DNA of 64,000 nt from Litomosoides sigmodontis (lineage: Eukaryota > Nematoda > Chromadorea > Rhabditida > Onchocercidae), in NCBI GenBank assembly GCA_963070105.1, contig OY718806.1, positions 7,647,865-7,711,864 of the forward strand, read 5' to 3'. A program made the position numbers and the translations under genes. Below are positions 52,833-64,000 of the stretch, piece by piece (position 1 is the first letter of the stretch; each line of letters begins with the position of its first letter). The notes beneath the pieces were generated by a model. It was given only the letters and a program-made list of their open reading frames with translations, did no database searches and was not told the origin of the DNA.

Positions 52833-53827
52833 TTCCATCATTTGTGTACAGTTAGGTATGGTTGAATAGTTAGTTACATTCGACGGCAACCGCCATTTTG
52901 AAAAATTTTGTTCAGTTGTCTTGATTGCCAGCTGGGGTGACAATTCCGATGAATTATTTCGTCGTCGCAAACAGATACCAACTGCACACAGCCCCGGCAA
53001 ACAAACCGCACACAGCAATGACGGCAGCGACGACATCTGCGGTGATTGTGATGCGAAATTACAAAACAACCCAATCGACTTGAAAATCACTACTTTGACA
53101 ATTCACAACTTGTTTTAATATCAGGTATCCACCCCCGTGCCTACCCCACACACCAATGTTCAACCACACCACTCCGCGGTACATCATCTTTCTCGCTTTT
53201 CCCACCATCATCACTCTCCGCTACTACCATCGTCACTTTTGTTCGAAATTTCCACTCGCAAAGTCAAAAAGGGCGACTAACTCCCCACATCATCCCTTCT
53301 CCTAACAGTTCCTCGTGTCATTTCTGTTACTTCCACGATACCACCAGATCCAGTGCCGCTTATTTAGATTGAAATAAACTCCAGTAAATAGATATGCTCT
53401 CACTTTTTCATCCACTCGCCTCCATTTTCTGTTAGCTGTGCAATCCTTCGTCACGTCATGTACACACATTTTCCACTGCGTATTCTACGATGTAAAATAA
53501 GCACATCAAAATATCTAAAATGGATGGTAGGTAATCCACAGCGCTGATCCCTTACCCTAAAAATTAATTCTCTTTTTTTAATCTCATAAATGTGAATCAG
53601 TGCTGATGTCTGTCATCATTGGATGAATGGTACAGTTCGGCATGCTTAACGTTGCCCACATTAATTCCAAAACGTAGCATATTTTCCATTCCTTTAAAAA
53701 CCCTGAAAGTCGACGGAAAAGAAATTGTAGAAAAGTGTACATAGGTAAGACAAATGCAATTTTTCTATTCCGTGTTATACCCAGAGAGGAATTGCTACAT
53801 TGAAATTGTGGACTACCGAAATTAAAC
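50760..53827. other. intergenic, no supported gene
   Basis: About 3 kb between TOM70 and the GNAT-like gene. Several 60-90 codon frames exist on both strands without motifs. A plus-strand one at 52346-52555 is acidic and might be chance. The stretch contains a C-rich strip at 52617-52660, a TG microsatellite, and a C/T-rich segment at 53130-53330 that may be promoter-proximal. Confidence 0.5.
52776..52831. repeat. (TG)n microsatellite
   Basis: TG units with CG interruptions near 52799-52802. It generates an artefactual His/Thr frame on the minus strand. Confidence 0.93.
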
Positions 53828-53833
53828 TTTCAG
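53828..53833 (+). promoter_or_regulatory. probable spliced-leader acceptor of the GNAT-like gene
   Basis: TTTCAG ends at 53833, 18 bases before the ATG at 53852, with no upstream coding exon visible. Confidence 0.5.
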
Positions 53834-53851
53834 AGTGATAAAATAATAGTG

Positions 53852-56532
53852 ATGGGTTGGAATTCTCTTTTGAGCCAAGCAGTGTTAACTGATACGGAAG
53901 TGTTGCATGAAATGAACGATGTTCCAGAGTTAAAATCAGCATTTATCCGAAATTCTGATGGTTAATTTAACTTGTCTTTTGAAACATTAAAGCTTAGAAT
54001 TCATCTAATTCTATTGCACTTCATGAAGGTTCGCATGTGCTTTTATAAATGCACGATTTTCAAATATTAATAGAAATTTCCTTCTTCCGATGAATTAAAA
54101 ATTTTTTGAATTTTCGAATTCAAATGAGCGAATGATTTCTTAACAGGCACCTTGAGTGGTCTTGTATCAATGATCAGTTGTACGACAAATCAGGCTTACT
54201 GCATGGTAGTTCAAATCGACAAATCTATCAGTGATAAATATATCAGCATTAAGCCAACCGATGACCCGCAGTGTTTTCAAATCGTCGATATCCAGGTCTG
54301 AGTTCTTATTTATTTTGTAATTCTAAAACTTGAGCTCGTTATTTATTAAAAAAGATCTGCGTTACAAATTTATGTTTCTAATTGCACATTCCTTCATCTC
54401 ACATTTAAAGTAGGAGAAGGGCAACGCTGGCCTATAATATTTGAATTGCACTTTTCTCGTTAGTTGATCTTATTTGTTTGTCAGTTAAAATTTCTGTTGA
54501 AATTTCTTTTCCAGGATGTAGCTGAGGATCTGAGCTTGCAACCGATATTCATACAGGTGCACCATAATCCCAATCGTCGTTTGCCTTTGCAACATCTAAT
54601 TGATCAAGCTGCTGAAAGGTTGTGTGTTTTAATTGGGAATAAATGTATTCAAAATCCATGAAAAGCACAAATAAATGAAATGAATGAAGTAGCAAAGTAA
54701 AAAATTTTCGATTTCAGATTTTATTACATTTTATTATTTATGTTTGCGTTGGCAAAGCCAACACAACTTGAATGTTTTACATTTAAAGTCCTTGAAATGA
54801 AATAATACGGTAATTAAAATTAACTTGGAAATTTTTCATTTTTTCAAAGTTGCACAAATGCGTGTTTCAAGGGTGTTATTTTCATGATATCTGTCCTGAT
54901 TTGACTAATTTTTTCTCATCTATTAATGAATCACAATACAATCATTTTAATCCATAATAGAGGTCTACTTGAATCACAAAGATACTTTTTTCAGTTTCCT
55001 CACGGAACTGGTTATTCTCAACTGGTATTTCAGGGCACTTGGGCGATTAAATCTAGATTTGGAAAAAAATGTTACCGTTGATCTGACCGATCAGGATGAT
55101 ATGAATATTTGGAGGGATAAAGCTGGCTTCGTTGTTAGAGATAAAATGCAGCTATGTGAACTCATTGTCAATAAAAACGAATTTCAGAGGACTCTCAAAG
55201 CAGTGGAAAGTGAGATGTTTAAATTTTCCCACAAGAACTGCGAAATATCTGAAGATTTTAAAATCACAAAATTTTCGTAGCAGATAAAAAGCCATCGTCA
55301 TTACGTCACCGCTATTAGCGTTAGGAAGTGTTTTTATTGCTTTTTTTGAAGTATTGTGCTATCATATAATGTTTCTCGACTTTTAGGGATTATAATCTAG
55401 TCTATGGTTAGCGATAACAAAATTCCGATGCATCCTTGCGAGAGTGAATCACTTTGACAGATTAAGATGGAATTATAATTTTATATTTCTGTTTGCATCT
55501 TAAATAAGGCGGGTGTAAAATTTCTCATCGATAATTTTCCCAGAAAGGCGGAAAAAGTTATTTTTAACTAACGTCATTGATCCAATGTATATGAAAGCCC
55601 TATTTAATTTCTTAATGTAATGGTGGTGGAAGAAATTAATAGCGCAACTTAATGCGGTTCCTTGGAGAGGTGATGAGAAAAAGTTAGAAAGATAAAGGTT
55701 AGTAGAGTTCCACGCAGTGTTATTACACAGACAGAAAGAACCACATCGCTGATCACTAATTTCACTTGATTTCCATACGTAGGAATTCACTAGGTTTATC
55801 GTAGCAAACATTATAAATAGTGAAAATGAATAGCTTTTTATTCATGAGATCAAAAGACACTTCAAATATTGTTACGACAGTTCTGGATTTTTTCTTGAAA
55901 CAATTGTGACAAATAACTAATCAAGAAAAGATCGATTCTGTTTACCTTTAAAAAAACCAGTAGTGTTAATTGACTAATTACAGGAAAAGTAATAAGGGTT
56001 GGAATAAAAAAACGAGTGGAAGTACCGAGAATGGAAGAGGAACAGCTTTAAAAATTATTTTATATTCTAGACGTCAAAATTTCTGAATTCAACGGTTCGC
56101 AAATGAGCAAAGTGGTGGAATTTGACACAGCAGTGAGCAGTACGGATCGCAGTACATTTCTGGAATACCTCTTTAAAGATGCAAATGTGCGTTTCTATAA
56201 CGGTTTTTACCTGGACAGTAATATCCAAATGTATAAAATTATTTGGTAGGTCTTACAGAAATAGGTACGTCTATGTAATAATGAACATGAGTGACAACAC
56301 TGTTTGAGCAAAAGCTTTGGCTATTTTTATAAACAGTTTACATCTTAAAACTGTAACAGTACAAATTGTGTTCGCTCAGGTGTTGATTGCTGAAAACGAA
56401 GATACATCAAAAGTGGATGGTTACGGTGTCTTCCGGAAAGATCGCATCCTTAGTGTTTACGCAAATGCAAAAGAAACTGCTAGTGCTATCGTGCAGGAAA
56501 TACTCCAAACAATGAATTACGAAGAGGTATGA
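53852..56532 (+). CDS. tandem acetyltransferase-like protein (degenerate GNAT plus YitH-type domain)
   Basis: Six exons: 53852-53960, 54147-54295, 54515-54618, 55034-55209, 56071-56186, 56380-56532. All are in phase and give 268 residues. Residues from about 180 to the end match the pattern of the YitH/HolE-type GNAT domain: VVEFDTAVSSTDRSTFL (conserved D...DR...L), then GYGVFRKDRILSVYANAKET and a closing helix. The N-terminal 179 residues are laid out like a GNAT fold, with the WRDKAGFVV segment typical of the last strands. However, the acetyl-CoA-binding motif (Q/R-x-x-G-x-G/A) is not seen; the corresponding segment reads VHHNPNRRLPLQHLIDQA. Nematodes have several two-domain proteins of this kind with unknown substrates. 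Enzymatic activity cannot be assumed. The exon ending at 55209 could be read through to a stop at 55280, giving a shorter form. Confidence 0.75.
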
Positions 56533-56660
56533 TGAAGAGGTTTGGAGTGAGTTTGGTATCTTGCACCTATTATGCAATGGACACGCTTCACTGATTTCCT
56601 TCATTTACCTTATTTATAACAGCTTGCGTCTTCTTGATAGCTTACTATTCCAGTTAATAC

Positions 56661-56666
56661 AATAAA
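56661..56666 (+). promoter_or_regulatory. candidate poly(A) signal of the GNAT-like gene
   Basis: AATAAA about 130 bases downstream of the stop codon at 56532. Confidence 0.45.
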
Positions 56667-57406
56667 TTTTACATGTAAAGAACAATTTGCCATAGGAAGC
56701 AGATCATTGCTAAATAGAAGATGCAAGGACGTCTGACATTTATCTACAATCATATAGGTAAATTAAGATCAAATCTTAATCCACTTCCGATTTTAGTTCA
56801 TTTAATCTACAGCTTCGAAAGCATTTTAAGATAACGTTATGTACGATACGAAACCGATGGAGCATTGAGCATAAAGCAGATACTCGCTGCAAGCAGATAA
56901 TTCGTCTTCACACGCGTTCACTACTGACAGGCATAATGTGGGACCGAATATTTGTTTTAAACGCTGGCATGAATTTAATCTGAGTATTGGGTAATAAAGT
57001 TGAAAGACAACTATATTTTCAGCAACATGCTCATTCCCCAGATATGTACAAACAGCTTTTCTGGTACTTGCATACCGCACATTAATGTTTCTTTAAGCAT
57101 AATTGTGAACAATTTCGATTGAGCTTTCAAGATTTTGATTTGCTATACTTAAAAATAGGATTGGCTATTTGTACAAAACATATCGATCCGTTCTAAAGAA
57201 TTCTTCTTACGTTTTTGAAAGGCCTTTATAAACGCACGTTGGATAATTCAATAAATTGTTTCCCAAACGTCTGAAGTACTTTTCTCATTTTATAAGTGTA
57301 CCGTAAATAATGCGAAAGAAAAATCAAATGAACAATATTTCTTAGTTACACACAATATTTCTTAGACTCAGTTACATATAAGCTAAATAGTATTTTCTAT
57401 TCTGTG
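56667..57406. other. convergent intergenic spacer
   Basis: Lies between the 3' ends of the GNAT-like gene (plus) and the vezatin homologue (minus). No coding feature could be supported. Two near copies of an ACACAATATTTCTTAG-like string occur at 57331-57365. Confidence 0.5.
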
Positions 57407-60400
57407 TCATGAGTCATTTCCAGGATCATCCGTAAAATCAACATTTGGTCCTAATTTTATATGCGAAATGGCTTGTTTTAAATCTAATTTTAAATTCGAC
57501 TGATATGTGCTATCATTTTTTGAAATCGAACTAAAAATGTTGAAATACTCTCCATTGACAGTTTTCCCAGCATCGCACTTTTCATTGACTGTTAATGTTT
57601 CTTGAAATTCATTGTCAACTGTGGCCATTCGTTGACTACAATCAATTTTTTCTGCTTCAGCTGCACCCATACCTCTTACTCGCTCAACGAGGCGTGATTT
57701 TAACTCCATAACCACAGATTTTGCTAATGCTTCATTTGGCTCCTAAAATATATTTTGGTGAGAATGAAAAGCGCATCTAATAAACCCATACTTAGAAAAT
57801 TCAGTTAAATTATTCGCTAACGTTTACTGCATATTAAGGGTGAAAGGCTCAGACCTCACATTACATTACATATCATTCTTCACTAAGTATTACCAACCTG
57901 TTTTCCAAAAAGCAAGCTTCAATTATTCACAAACTTACGCTTTCCTGCCATGAAGGGAGAAATGCACTCCCCTGCTGGTCATCCGAAACAAGAGAAAATC
58001 CTTCATATACCTGCAAAATAGGACTGCTGACTTACGGTAACAAAAATTTCTTTACAAAAACGACGTATTACTTAAGTTTCAACTTAGTGGTAGTGAAACG
58101 AACAATTTAAAAGGAATTTTGTCACAAGAAACCTTTTCAACTGGTAGCTCATCCGTGGCAGAGTCGTCTTCGTCAGTACCTTTCGACATTGAAGAGTTCG
58201 ATGACAAGTTTTGATGATTTATATCTTTATATTCTATACGTTTTTTGAAAGTAGAAAGTTCAACAGCTTTTCTTAATATTTCAGCGACAAATAGAAATTT
58301 TTCTTCTTCTGGTATTTCATCCCCATTTAGACTGTAATATGAAAATCTGCCTTAGAAATTCCATCTTTGAAAGTTACTTTCTCCTCATGATCCAAATTAA
58401 ATTCCAAAATTTCATGGTAGGAATATCATTATGAATAGTGTGGAAAATAATTCATTAGCAAGCAAAATTAATGTGGAAAACATACACTTCTGAAGCAAAA
58501 CTAAGATGCGCTAAAATCTTCTCGGTGGTTGACAAAAGAGGCGAGAATTTTCGTATTTTCTTCTCTTCTGCGCGACAATCCCGATAATTGATAAATTTAA
58601 GGCCGTATAAAAGCCTGCCCAAAAACTGTTCTTTCAAGTATTTAAAACATGTGTCAACTGAATAGAGATTATACACATTACGCAAGCATAGAAATTCCAA
58701 TGCCGTAAAAAACACTTCCAGCTGGTGGAAAAATGTGGATAAATAATAAAATGGAGTCCCTACTACTTTTTTCTATTTCAGTTAGGAATAATTTGAGTCC
58801 GAAAAAAAACCCAACTGAGCTCAATTAAATCATGTTTATGGCAACAGATTGCAATTAATTTTATTCATCTATTAAATAAATAGCATCAAATTTTAGGTAA
58901 AGGATCTAGATACCATTGGGAAAAAGAAACAATGCGGAATAGCTTTTAGCCACAAAAATTTTGACTAAGAACAGGACATCCAATTTGAAACAACTGATGT
59001 GTTCAAAAACAAACTATTTCGAATTTCACCTGGACTTGCTGTTTCTCATAGCCAGCGTTTTCCGAAAGAGGTCCAGAAATCTAAGCATAAATTTGTGGGA
59101 AGAACGCGATAAATCCAACAGAAAAAGTCGAAGATATTCACTCCGTAAAAGGAATAAAAGCTGCCACAATTCCTGCACATATAACCGCAAAACTAATGAG
59201 CAAGAAGTGTAAGAGGATCTCAAAACCTCTATCTAACATAATAAAATTGATTGCGCAGTTATACACTAACTACACATTAAACAACGGTTAAAAAGTTATA
59301 CTGGGATATAACATAATTAAAATGAAAATCGATGTTACTTTTAAGGCAGATAGTTGAAGAAACTCTTCGCATATACTGTCTTCTAAAGCCAATTGAGACA
59401 TTCCCTGTGTAAACATGTTACACAACAACTCCGAGTCGTCACATCTAAAAGGTTGCTTCTACTCTTTAATTGTCCCAATAACCTCCTAAATTTTGCCCAT
59501 AAACTATACCACTCATCATCTCCATATGATAAACTCACTATAAAAGGAGAGGCATTGACTTTGGGAATGCTTAAATATAAATCACTATAATATTTAAATA
59601 TAAATCACTATAATATTTTTGTTGCAGAACTCTAACTAAAAAAACAAGAACCAACTGTAAAGATGCAGCAGCAGAAATTACCTGCATAAATTTCTCGTTA
59701 TACGCACATGACACTGGACTTCACAACGTAGCACTTTCAACAGTTCAAGCCGAAATGAACGTAAGCACATAGTTGGATTCATGTCACATTTCCTTTGTAG
59801 TCTAAACTGCACAATGGGACACAAATTATTGTATAAATTTACTACACAGATCATGTTTCCAATGTTTGAGTAAGAATGATACAATTTAAGAGAAAAGAGC
59901 TCACTCAATTTCAATATTCATTGCTTCATGCACCTGACTATACCGACGAAAAGATCGCTGAGATACCACCGAAGTGGGATTTGTATAAGATGATGACTTA
60001 TATTACATATATAATGGAATTAACATACCCGAAAAAAGCTACTTCTCGAGACCGGATGGCAGCAGCAACATGATGGAAAAGAGAATCGAAATCGGCTGAT
60101 ACATTGGCATAGAAAGATATGATACAATAACACAACCGTTTGTTGACTTCTAATAAACCGATAAAAAGTGCAGGGAATACCAAGATGCACAAGACAGGAT
60201 AAGTAGAGAACCAGCAAGCAATAAATGCAGCTATTACCGAAACGCATGAAACGGACTGAAAATACTTACAAAAAGGGACTGAACACAGCGAGAAAACCTA
60301 ATATTTTACACTGAATTTCAAACAACCATCCATTGCAATGATAAAAGATAGCACTCTAAGACTCCCATAATATAGGGTCAGCAAATGATACTAGACAATT

Positions 60401-60815
60401 TTTTGAAACACAAAATTTCGAATGCTATCGAATACCACTTTGGAAGAAATTAGCGTTTCCCGCTTCGATGTCAAATAATATTCAATCATTTCCAAATCCA
60501 CATCATCCACTATCGCCTTCTCAATAAGCAACTTATATACTTTCCAAAAAAAGCTTGAACCAAACAAATCTTCCATGCATATAAACACACTGCAATAGTA
60601 CATCAGTAAGTAATCAAACGCATCAACACAACTCCATTCTCAAATCTCACGTTACGTTACCCTTATCACCCAAACCCACTTCCTAGATCAGTAATTAACT
60701 AAGGTCAGCCCTCAGCTGCATGATTTCTCAGACCAGTATTATTGAACAGCAACAATTAGATTATATACTTGAACAGTACGTAATGCACTTGCAATAACGG
60801 TATAATGATATCCAT
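57407..60815 (-). CDS. VEZT: vezatin homologue (adherens-junction membrane protein)
   Basis: Exons: 60815-60769, 60589-60436, 60255-60029, 59801-59682, 59584-59443, 59404-59339, 59172-59030, [one small exon not found], 58721-58486, 58331-58133, 58010-57939, 57742-57407. The product is about 580 residues. Several blocks align with remembered vertebrate vezatin features, in order. An acidic helix ending DDVDLEMIEYYL comes before two closely spaced membrane segments (FIACWFSTYPVLCILVF...). A helix then ends REVAFFG, equivalent to the EVISRGF region. A LRSFRLELLKVL helix follows, then FLQLSALKELWQLLFLLRSE, equivalent to the SLPALKVLFQLW region. Vertebrate vezatin links cadherin-catenin junctions to myosin VIIa; the nematode role is not known to me. 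Frames join cleanly except between 59030 and 58721, where phase demands a missing exon of 3n+1 bases. The first exon is the weakest. Confidence 0.72.
59573..59618. repeat. 23-bp tandem duplication spanning a splice acceptor
   Basis: Two identical 23-base units (59573-59595, 59596-59618) sit at the 5' edge of the vezatin exon 59584-59443. Each contains the ATTATAG acceptor sequence of that exon on the minus strand. Confidence 0.9.
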
Positions 60816-60823
60816 GTTTATTA

Positions 60824-60829
60824 CTGAAA
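60824..60829 (-). promoter_or_regulatory. probable spliced-leader acceptor of the vezatin homologue
   Basis: The minus strand reads TTTTTCAG ending at 60824, eight bases before the proposed ATG at 60815. It would be the trans-splice site, possibly for a downstream operon gene. Confidence 0.4.
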
Positions 60830-61481
60830 AATGAAACATTTTAAAAATTGCCTGATTTATATAAGTGAGAATTTGACGATAGTAAAATTACTTTTCAACT
60901 CCATAAAATCTTCGATACAACAAAAAGTTGTTTCACGACATTTAAATTACAATCAAATTACACGAGACAAAAAAATACTAGTTTAGACTAGTTAAACACA
61001 ACACTTCACAATTGACAAATTATAAAAACTAATCAGTGCAAAAAGGGAAAAACACAAAAAATATTTTGGCCGGGGACTTCGAGAACTGACAAGAGAGAAG
61101 GTAAAAGCTTCAGAAGAAGTGAAACTGTATATTTATGAAAACGTTAAAGGCCTTATGCTGGCTTATATGACAGCCAGTGGCTTTTCTACTTCAACATTTT
61201 GTGCTCTCTAGAGTGCAAAAAAACCATTTGAACAAGTAAAAACAAAAAAAAAAAACTGTGTTATAAACAAACTGTTATAATTACAGCTTGTGCAGCTTAA
61301 AGAAACTTAACGTTTCGATAGCCCTGTACAACGGAAGAGCGCGACATATGAACTTTAAATAAAATCATCATGATCAGAAAAGTTAGTTCACAGCACCGAA
61401 AAAAGATAAAATGACAATTCACGAAGAAAAACCCGCATATACTGACTGCAAAATTTCATATTTTCTGAAAGAACCACCATT
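60830..61481. other. spacer between ARL6IP5 and the vezatin homologue
   Basis: About 650 bases of AT-rich sequence without a supported gene. It contains the 3' UTR of ARL6IP5 and either a promoter or an intercistronic region for the vezatin homologue. Confidence 0.5.
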
Positions 61482-62601
61482 TCATGTTTTCAGGTCAATG
61501 CCGGATCGCTCTAGCAAATAGGCCATAGCTGTATGTTTTAAACCCACTCTCTCCAGTTGATGATTGATCTTAACTTTAAGACTTCTGAGCCGAGTTGATG
61601 CATGCACCAAAACTAACAGCAGCGGGAGCGAGAATGTAAGAAGCACTGTTACCACTTGAACTATAGCATATGCGAAAAAATAAAATGATAACAACATAGC
61701 ACCCAACGTAATAAATGTGTGGTCGTGACGTGCCTGAAAAAAAAATTTCTAGCGTTACTACTTATCATATTATTTTGGACTAAATTTACAGGAAAACATT
61801 TCATGATTCAAAACTATGTCACCCGAAATATCCTGCTTAAAAAATATAAAACCGCACCAAACATAAGTGAGATTAAACAAACACCAAAAAAAATTGCATG
61901 TTTAAGGTTGAAATCTTCTCTGAGAATAAACAGTAACAACCAGTCTACCTGCACGAAATCGGGATTAGACGACAACGAAAATATGAGTACAGAAGCCACA
62001 GATATGATAGCAGCCATTCCAATAAAAACATCAAGTAACTGTACTGATGCACAAATTAATATGGTAAGTGATAGAAAAATGAAATAATTTGTCTGATAAT
62101 ATAGCAAATTGCTCAGTATACGCTTATTCCATTTTGCCAAATCACGAAATGGTGGAATCTGTAATCAAATCACTGCCAAAGATTTTGCATGATATAAAAA
62201 GGTGTTACATAGGAGGAATCTTCAAGATAAAAATAAGTTATTCAGGTGTGACAAATGTAGAAAAATTAAGAGATAATATATAATGGCTGATACGAGGAAA
62301 CAGAACAGGAAAAGTCGGAGGACCAAATAATCGAAATTGAGGCGCAAAACATATTTATATGTTATAATTTTCTACCCACACTTGACATACTACGGTCTAC
62401 AAGACGTAGCTTAAATCAAAAAAGCTTAACTAAACAAGCTGACACAACAAACCCAATATAAGCTTCTAGTGAACAATGAACAGGGCTAACCTCAAATCTC
62501 GACTTGTCACAGAAGAATTCACGAAAACTACGCACTGGCGGCACCTGCACAGAATTTAAGAGTTTCCAATTTTCATCTTTACCACTGATTTCTTGCATCA
62601 T
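61482..62601 (-). CDS. ARL6IP5: ARL6IP5 / PRAF3 (PRA1 family, JWA)
   Basis: Three in-phase exons: 62601-62491, 62158-61949, 61733-61482. They give 190 residues, against 188 in human. The family hallmark RDLAKWNKRILSNLLYYQTN opens the second exon. It is followed by two hydrophobic hairpins: one in the second exon, and one in the third starting ITLGAMLLSFYFFAY. The conserved LVLVHASTRLRSLKVKIN block comes next, and a short tail ends LLERSGIDLKT. PRAF3 is an ER membrane protein that binds ARL6 and, in vertebrates, restrains the glutamate transporter EAAC1 and shapes ER trafficking. The second exon could be read through to a stop inside the following intron, but splicing at GTGCAG/GTAGAC restores the family sequence exactly where expected. 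Two adjacent ATG codons open the gene. Confidence 0.95.
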
Positions 62602-64000
62602 TGCTAATACGAAATTTCTTTGCGTCCCTTTTAAATTATGGTAGGCACAGCGCGATTATGCATTTTGGACGATACGACACTGCTTCCACTCCGTCAATCT
62701 AGATAGGGATGAACACATACACTTTTTAACAGTTGATAAAAAGATTATAAATAGCGTAATTTTTAACGATTCGAACAAACATTCGGAAAATAATTTTGAC
62801 TGAATAAAGATTTTATTTCGTGCAAATCGCAACAGTTCCTTAAAACATTTCAATCATTCCATTTCCGAAATGAAATTTCAATCCAGCAGTTCTGAAATTT
62901 CGCAAAAAAAGTAACCGACCACACTACTGGACAACTAACTTTTTTTCAACAGGTGAAGAATATCTCACTACTCTCATGTATTTGTCATAACTACTCAGAT
63001 AACTCCTCACACGTACCTCGGTGTTCCAAACTATATTTTTCATCACTCTACGTAAAATTTACACTCAAACAAGACCTCAAAGAACCCATCTGTATACCTT
63101 CACGAAGAGACTATTAGACCGTTACACTACTGAATCAATATCTGCAACATGGAGTTGTGACCACACTCATCGTGAGAATGATCTCGATGACGGAGTCGCT
63201 CTGAAAACGACTGTAGCTGTGTGTACGCATTATGTCAATACTTTCAAGACTTCCATTTTGCTTCCACTTTAACACATAAACCCATAAAAAATGGAACAAA
63301 TATCTGAAGCATCTGCTGCAGAATAAACTCATCTTCAACGGCTTTTCGTTGGAACCTTCTTCCATAAGATATTAAGACGAAAAATCTGCTACCCACAATT
63401 TCATTTGTTGTCAGTAGCCTTTGCAAATGCCAGTTGTAAAAGTTTGAGAAAGCCTACAAGGAAACTGAGACTTGTTCCCATAATTGATGTTAGTCCATCA
63501 AATCCAGTTAGGTAAAGCGATTTTTTTTCATCTACCACCTAAAATCTCTTCACCAATGATTTAAATCAGCAACGACTATCCCGCTACTTAGTACCGCTAA
63601 TATTATGCATTTTCCTTCCATGAACTGAATTTTGCTTTTGGGTATCAAACAGCCTCCCTAACACCTCCAACGGTATAGCATAATGAAACGGGGAGCTACA
63701 AAGAGTGCTGAATACAGTGGCCGAAGGTATGCATACAATACGTCACCTTTAAACATCAATAATTACAGCTCTACATAAAGCATATGGAAGGCACAGATTA
63801 TTGTAAGAAAAATCGTGTTGGCAGCTCGCCATGAACGAGGTGCACGCCAACGCACTAATTGGAGTGGGGGGTTATCGACTGTTTCGTTAAGTGGTGGCGA
63901 TTGCAGGCTGTAGTACGTGGCCTTTGGAAATTTGGGAGAATGTGTAGTTTTTTTTTGTTTTGGTTTACTCTATTTACAAAAAGATTGCTTTTCAGGCTGG
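62602..64000. other. upstream flank of ARL6IP5, no gene seen
   Basis: Probably contains the ARL6IP5 promoter. Frames on both strands are under 85 codons with no motif. The last 200 bases are more G-rich (GGAGTGGGGGGTTATCG near 63860), which might be the edge of another gene beyond the window, but nothing can be called. Confidence 0.45.

Noticed and set aside
52689..53090. 133-codon minus-strand frame with a His/Thr run
   Set aside because: Driven by the TG microsatellite; overlapping frames on the other strand are equally open.
59876..60073. 65-codon plus-strand frame with plausible composition
   Set aside because: It is opposite the vezatin membrane exon and the following intron. The minus-strand reading has splice sites and a family match.

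Overview
This is a window of a nematode nuclear genome. The DNA is AT-rich. Genes are split into many short exons, with GTAAG/GTATG-type donors and TTTCAG/TTGCAG-type acceptors. Several start codons lie just downstream of a strong acceptor that has no visible upstream coding exon, as expected for spliced-leader trans-splicing. Long microsatellites are common. Gene content and intron style fit a clade III (spirurid or filarial-like) worm, but the species cannot be named from the sequence alone.

Layout. Positions 1-6.7 kb hold a 17-exon minus-strand Patched-related (sterol-sensing-domain) transporter-like gene. At 9.9-10.6 kb there is an unidentified two-exon minus-strand candidate. At 11.3-13.4 kb there is a minus-strand ankyrin-repeat gene, probably of the ankyrin/SOCS-box type. 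At 13.4-20 kb there is a gene desert dominated by a 1.5-kb composite satellite made of two related heptamers followed by (ATT)n. At 20.2-23.3 kb there is a four-EF-hand calmodulin-like gene on the minus strand. At 23.3-29.9 kb there is a desert with an exact 130-bp tandem duplication and a perfect hairpin. At 29.9-38.6 kb there is a 16-exon minus-strand gene for a 901-residue low-complexity protein with an acidic N-terminus, nine SRKxS repeats and a Ser/Tyr/Arg-rich tail. At 38.6-46.1 kb there is a mostly empty stretch with CA microsatellites. At 46.1-50.5 kb a plus-strand 13-exon TOM70 mitochondrial import receptor follows. At 53.8-56.5 kb there is a plus-strand protein that looks like a degenerate GNAT followed by a YitH-type acetyltransferase domain. 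At 57.4-60.8 kb there is a minus-strand vezatin homologue, and at 61.5-62.6 kb a minus-strand ARL6IP5/PRAF3 gene. The last 1.4 kb shows no gene I can support.

Exon models were built by hand from splice consensus and reading phase. For the Patched-related, EF-hand, SRKxS, TOM70, GNAT-like and ARL6IP5 genes every junction keeps frame. The vezatin model lacks one small exon. The ankyrin gene has two alternative 3' ends. The genes are functionally unrelated housekeeping and structural genes. The only neighbour pair that could be an operon is ARL6IP5 followed by vezatin, which share a strand and sit about 0.7 kb apart.
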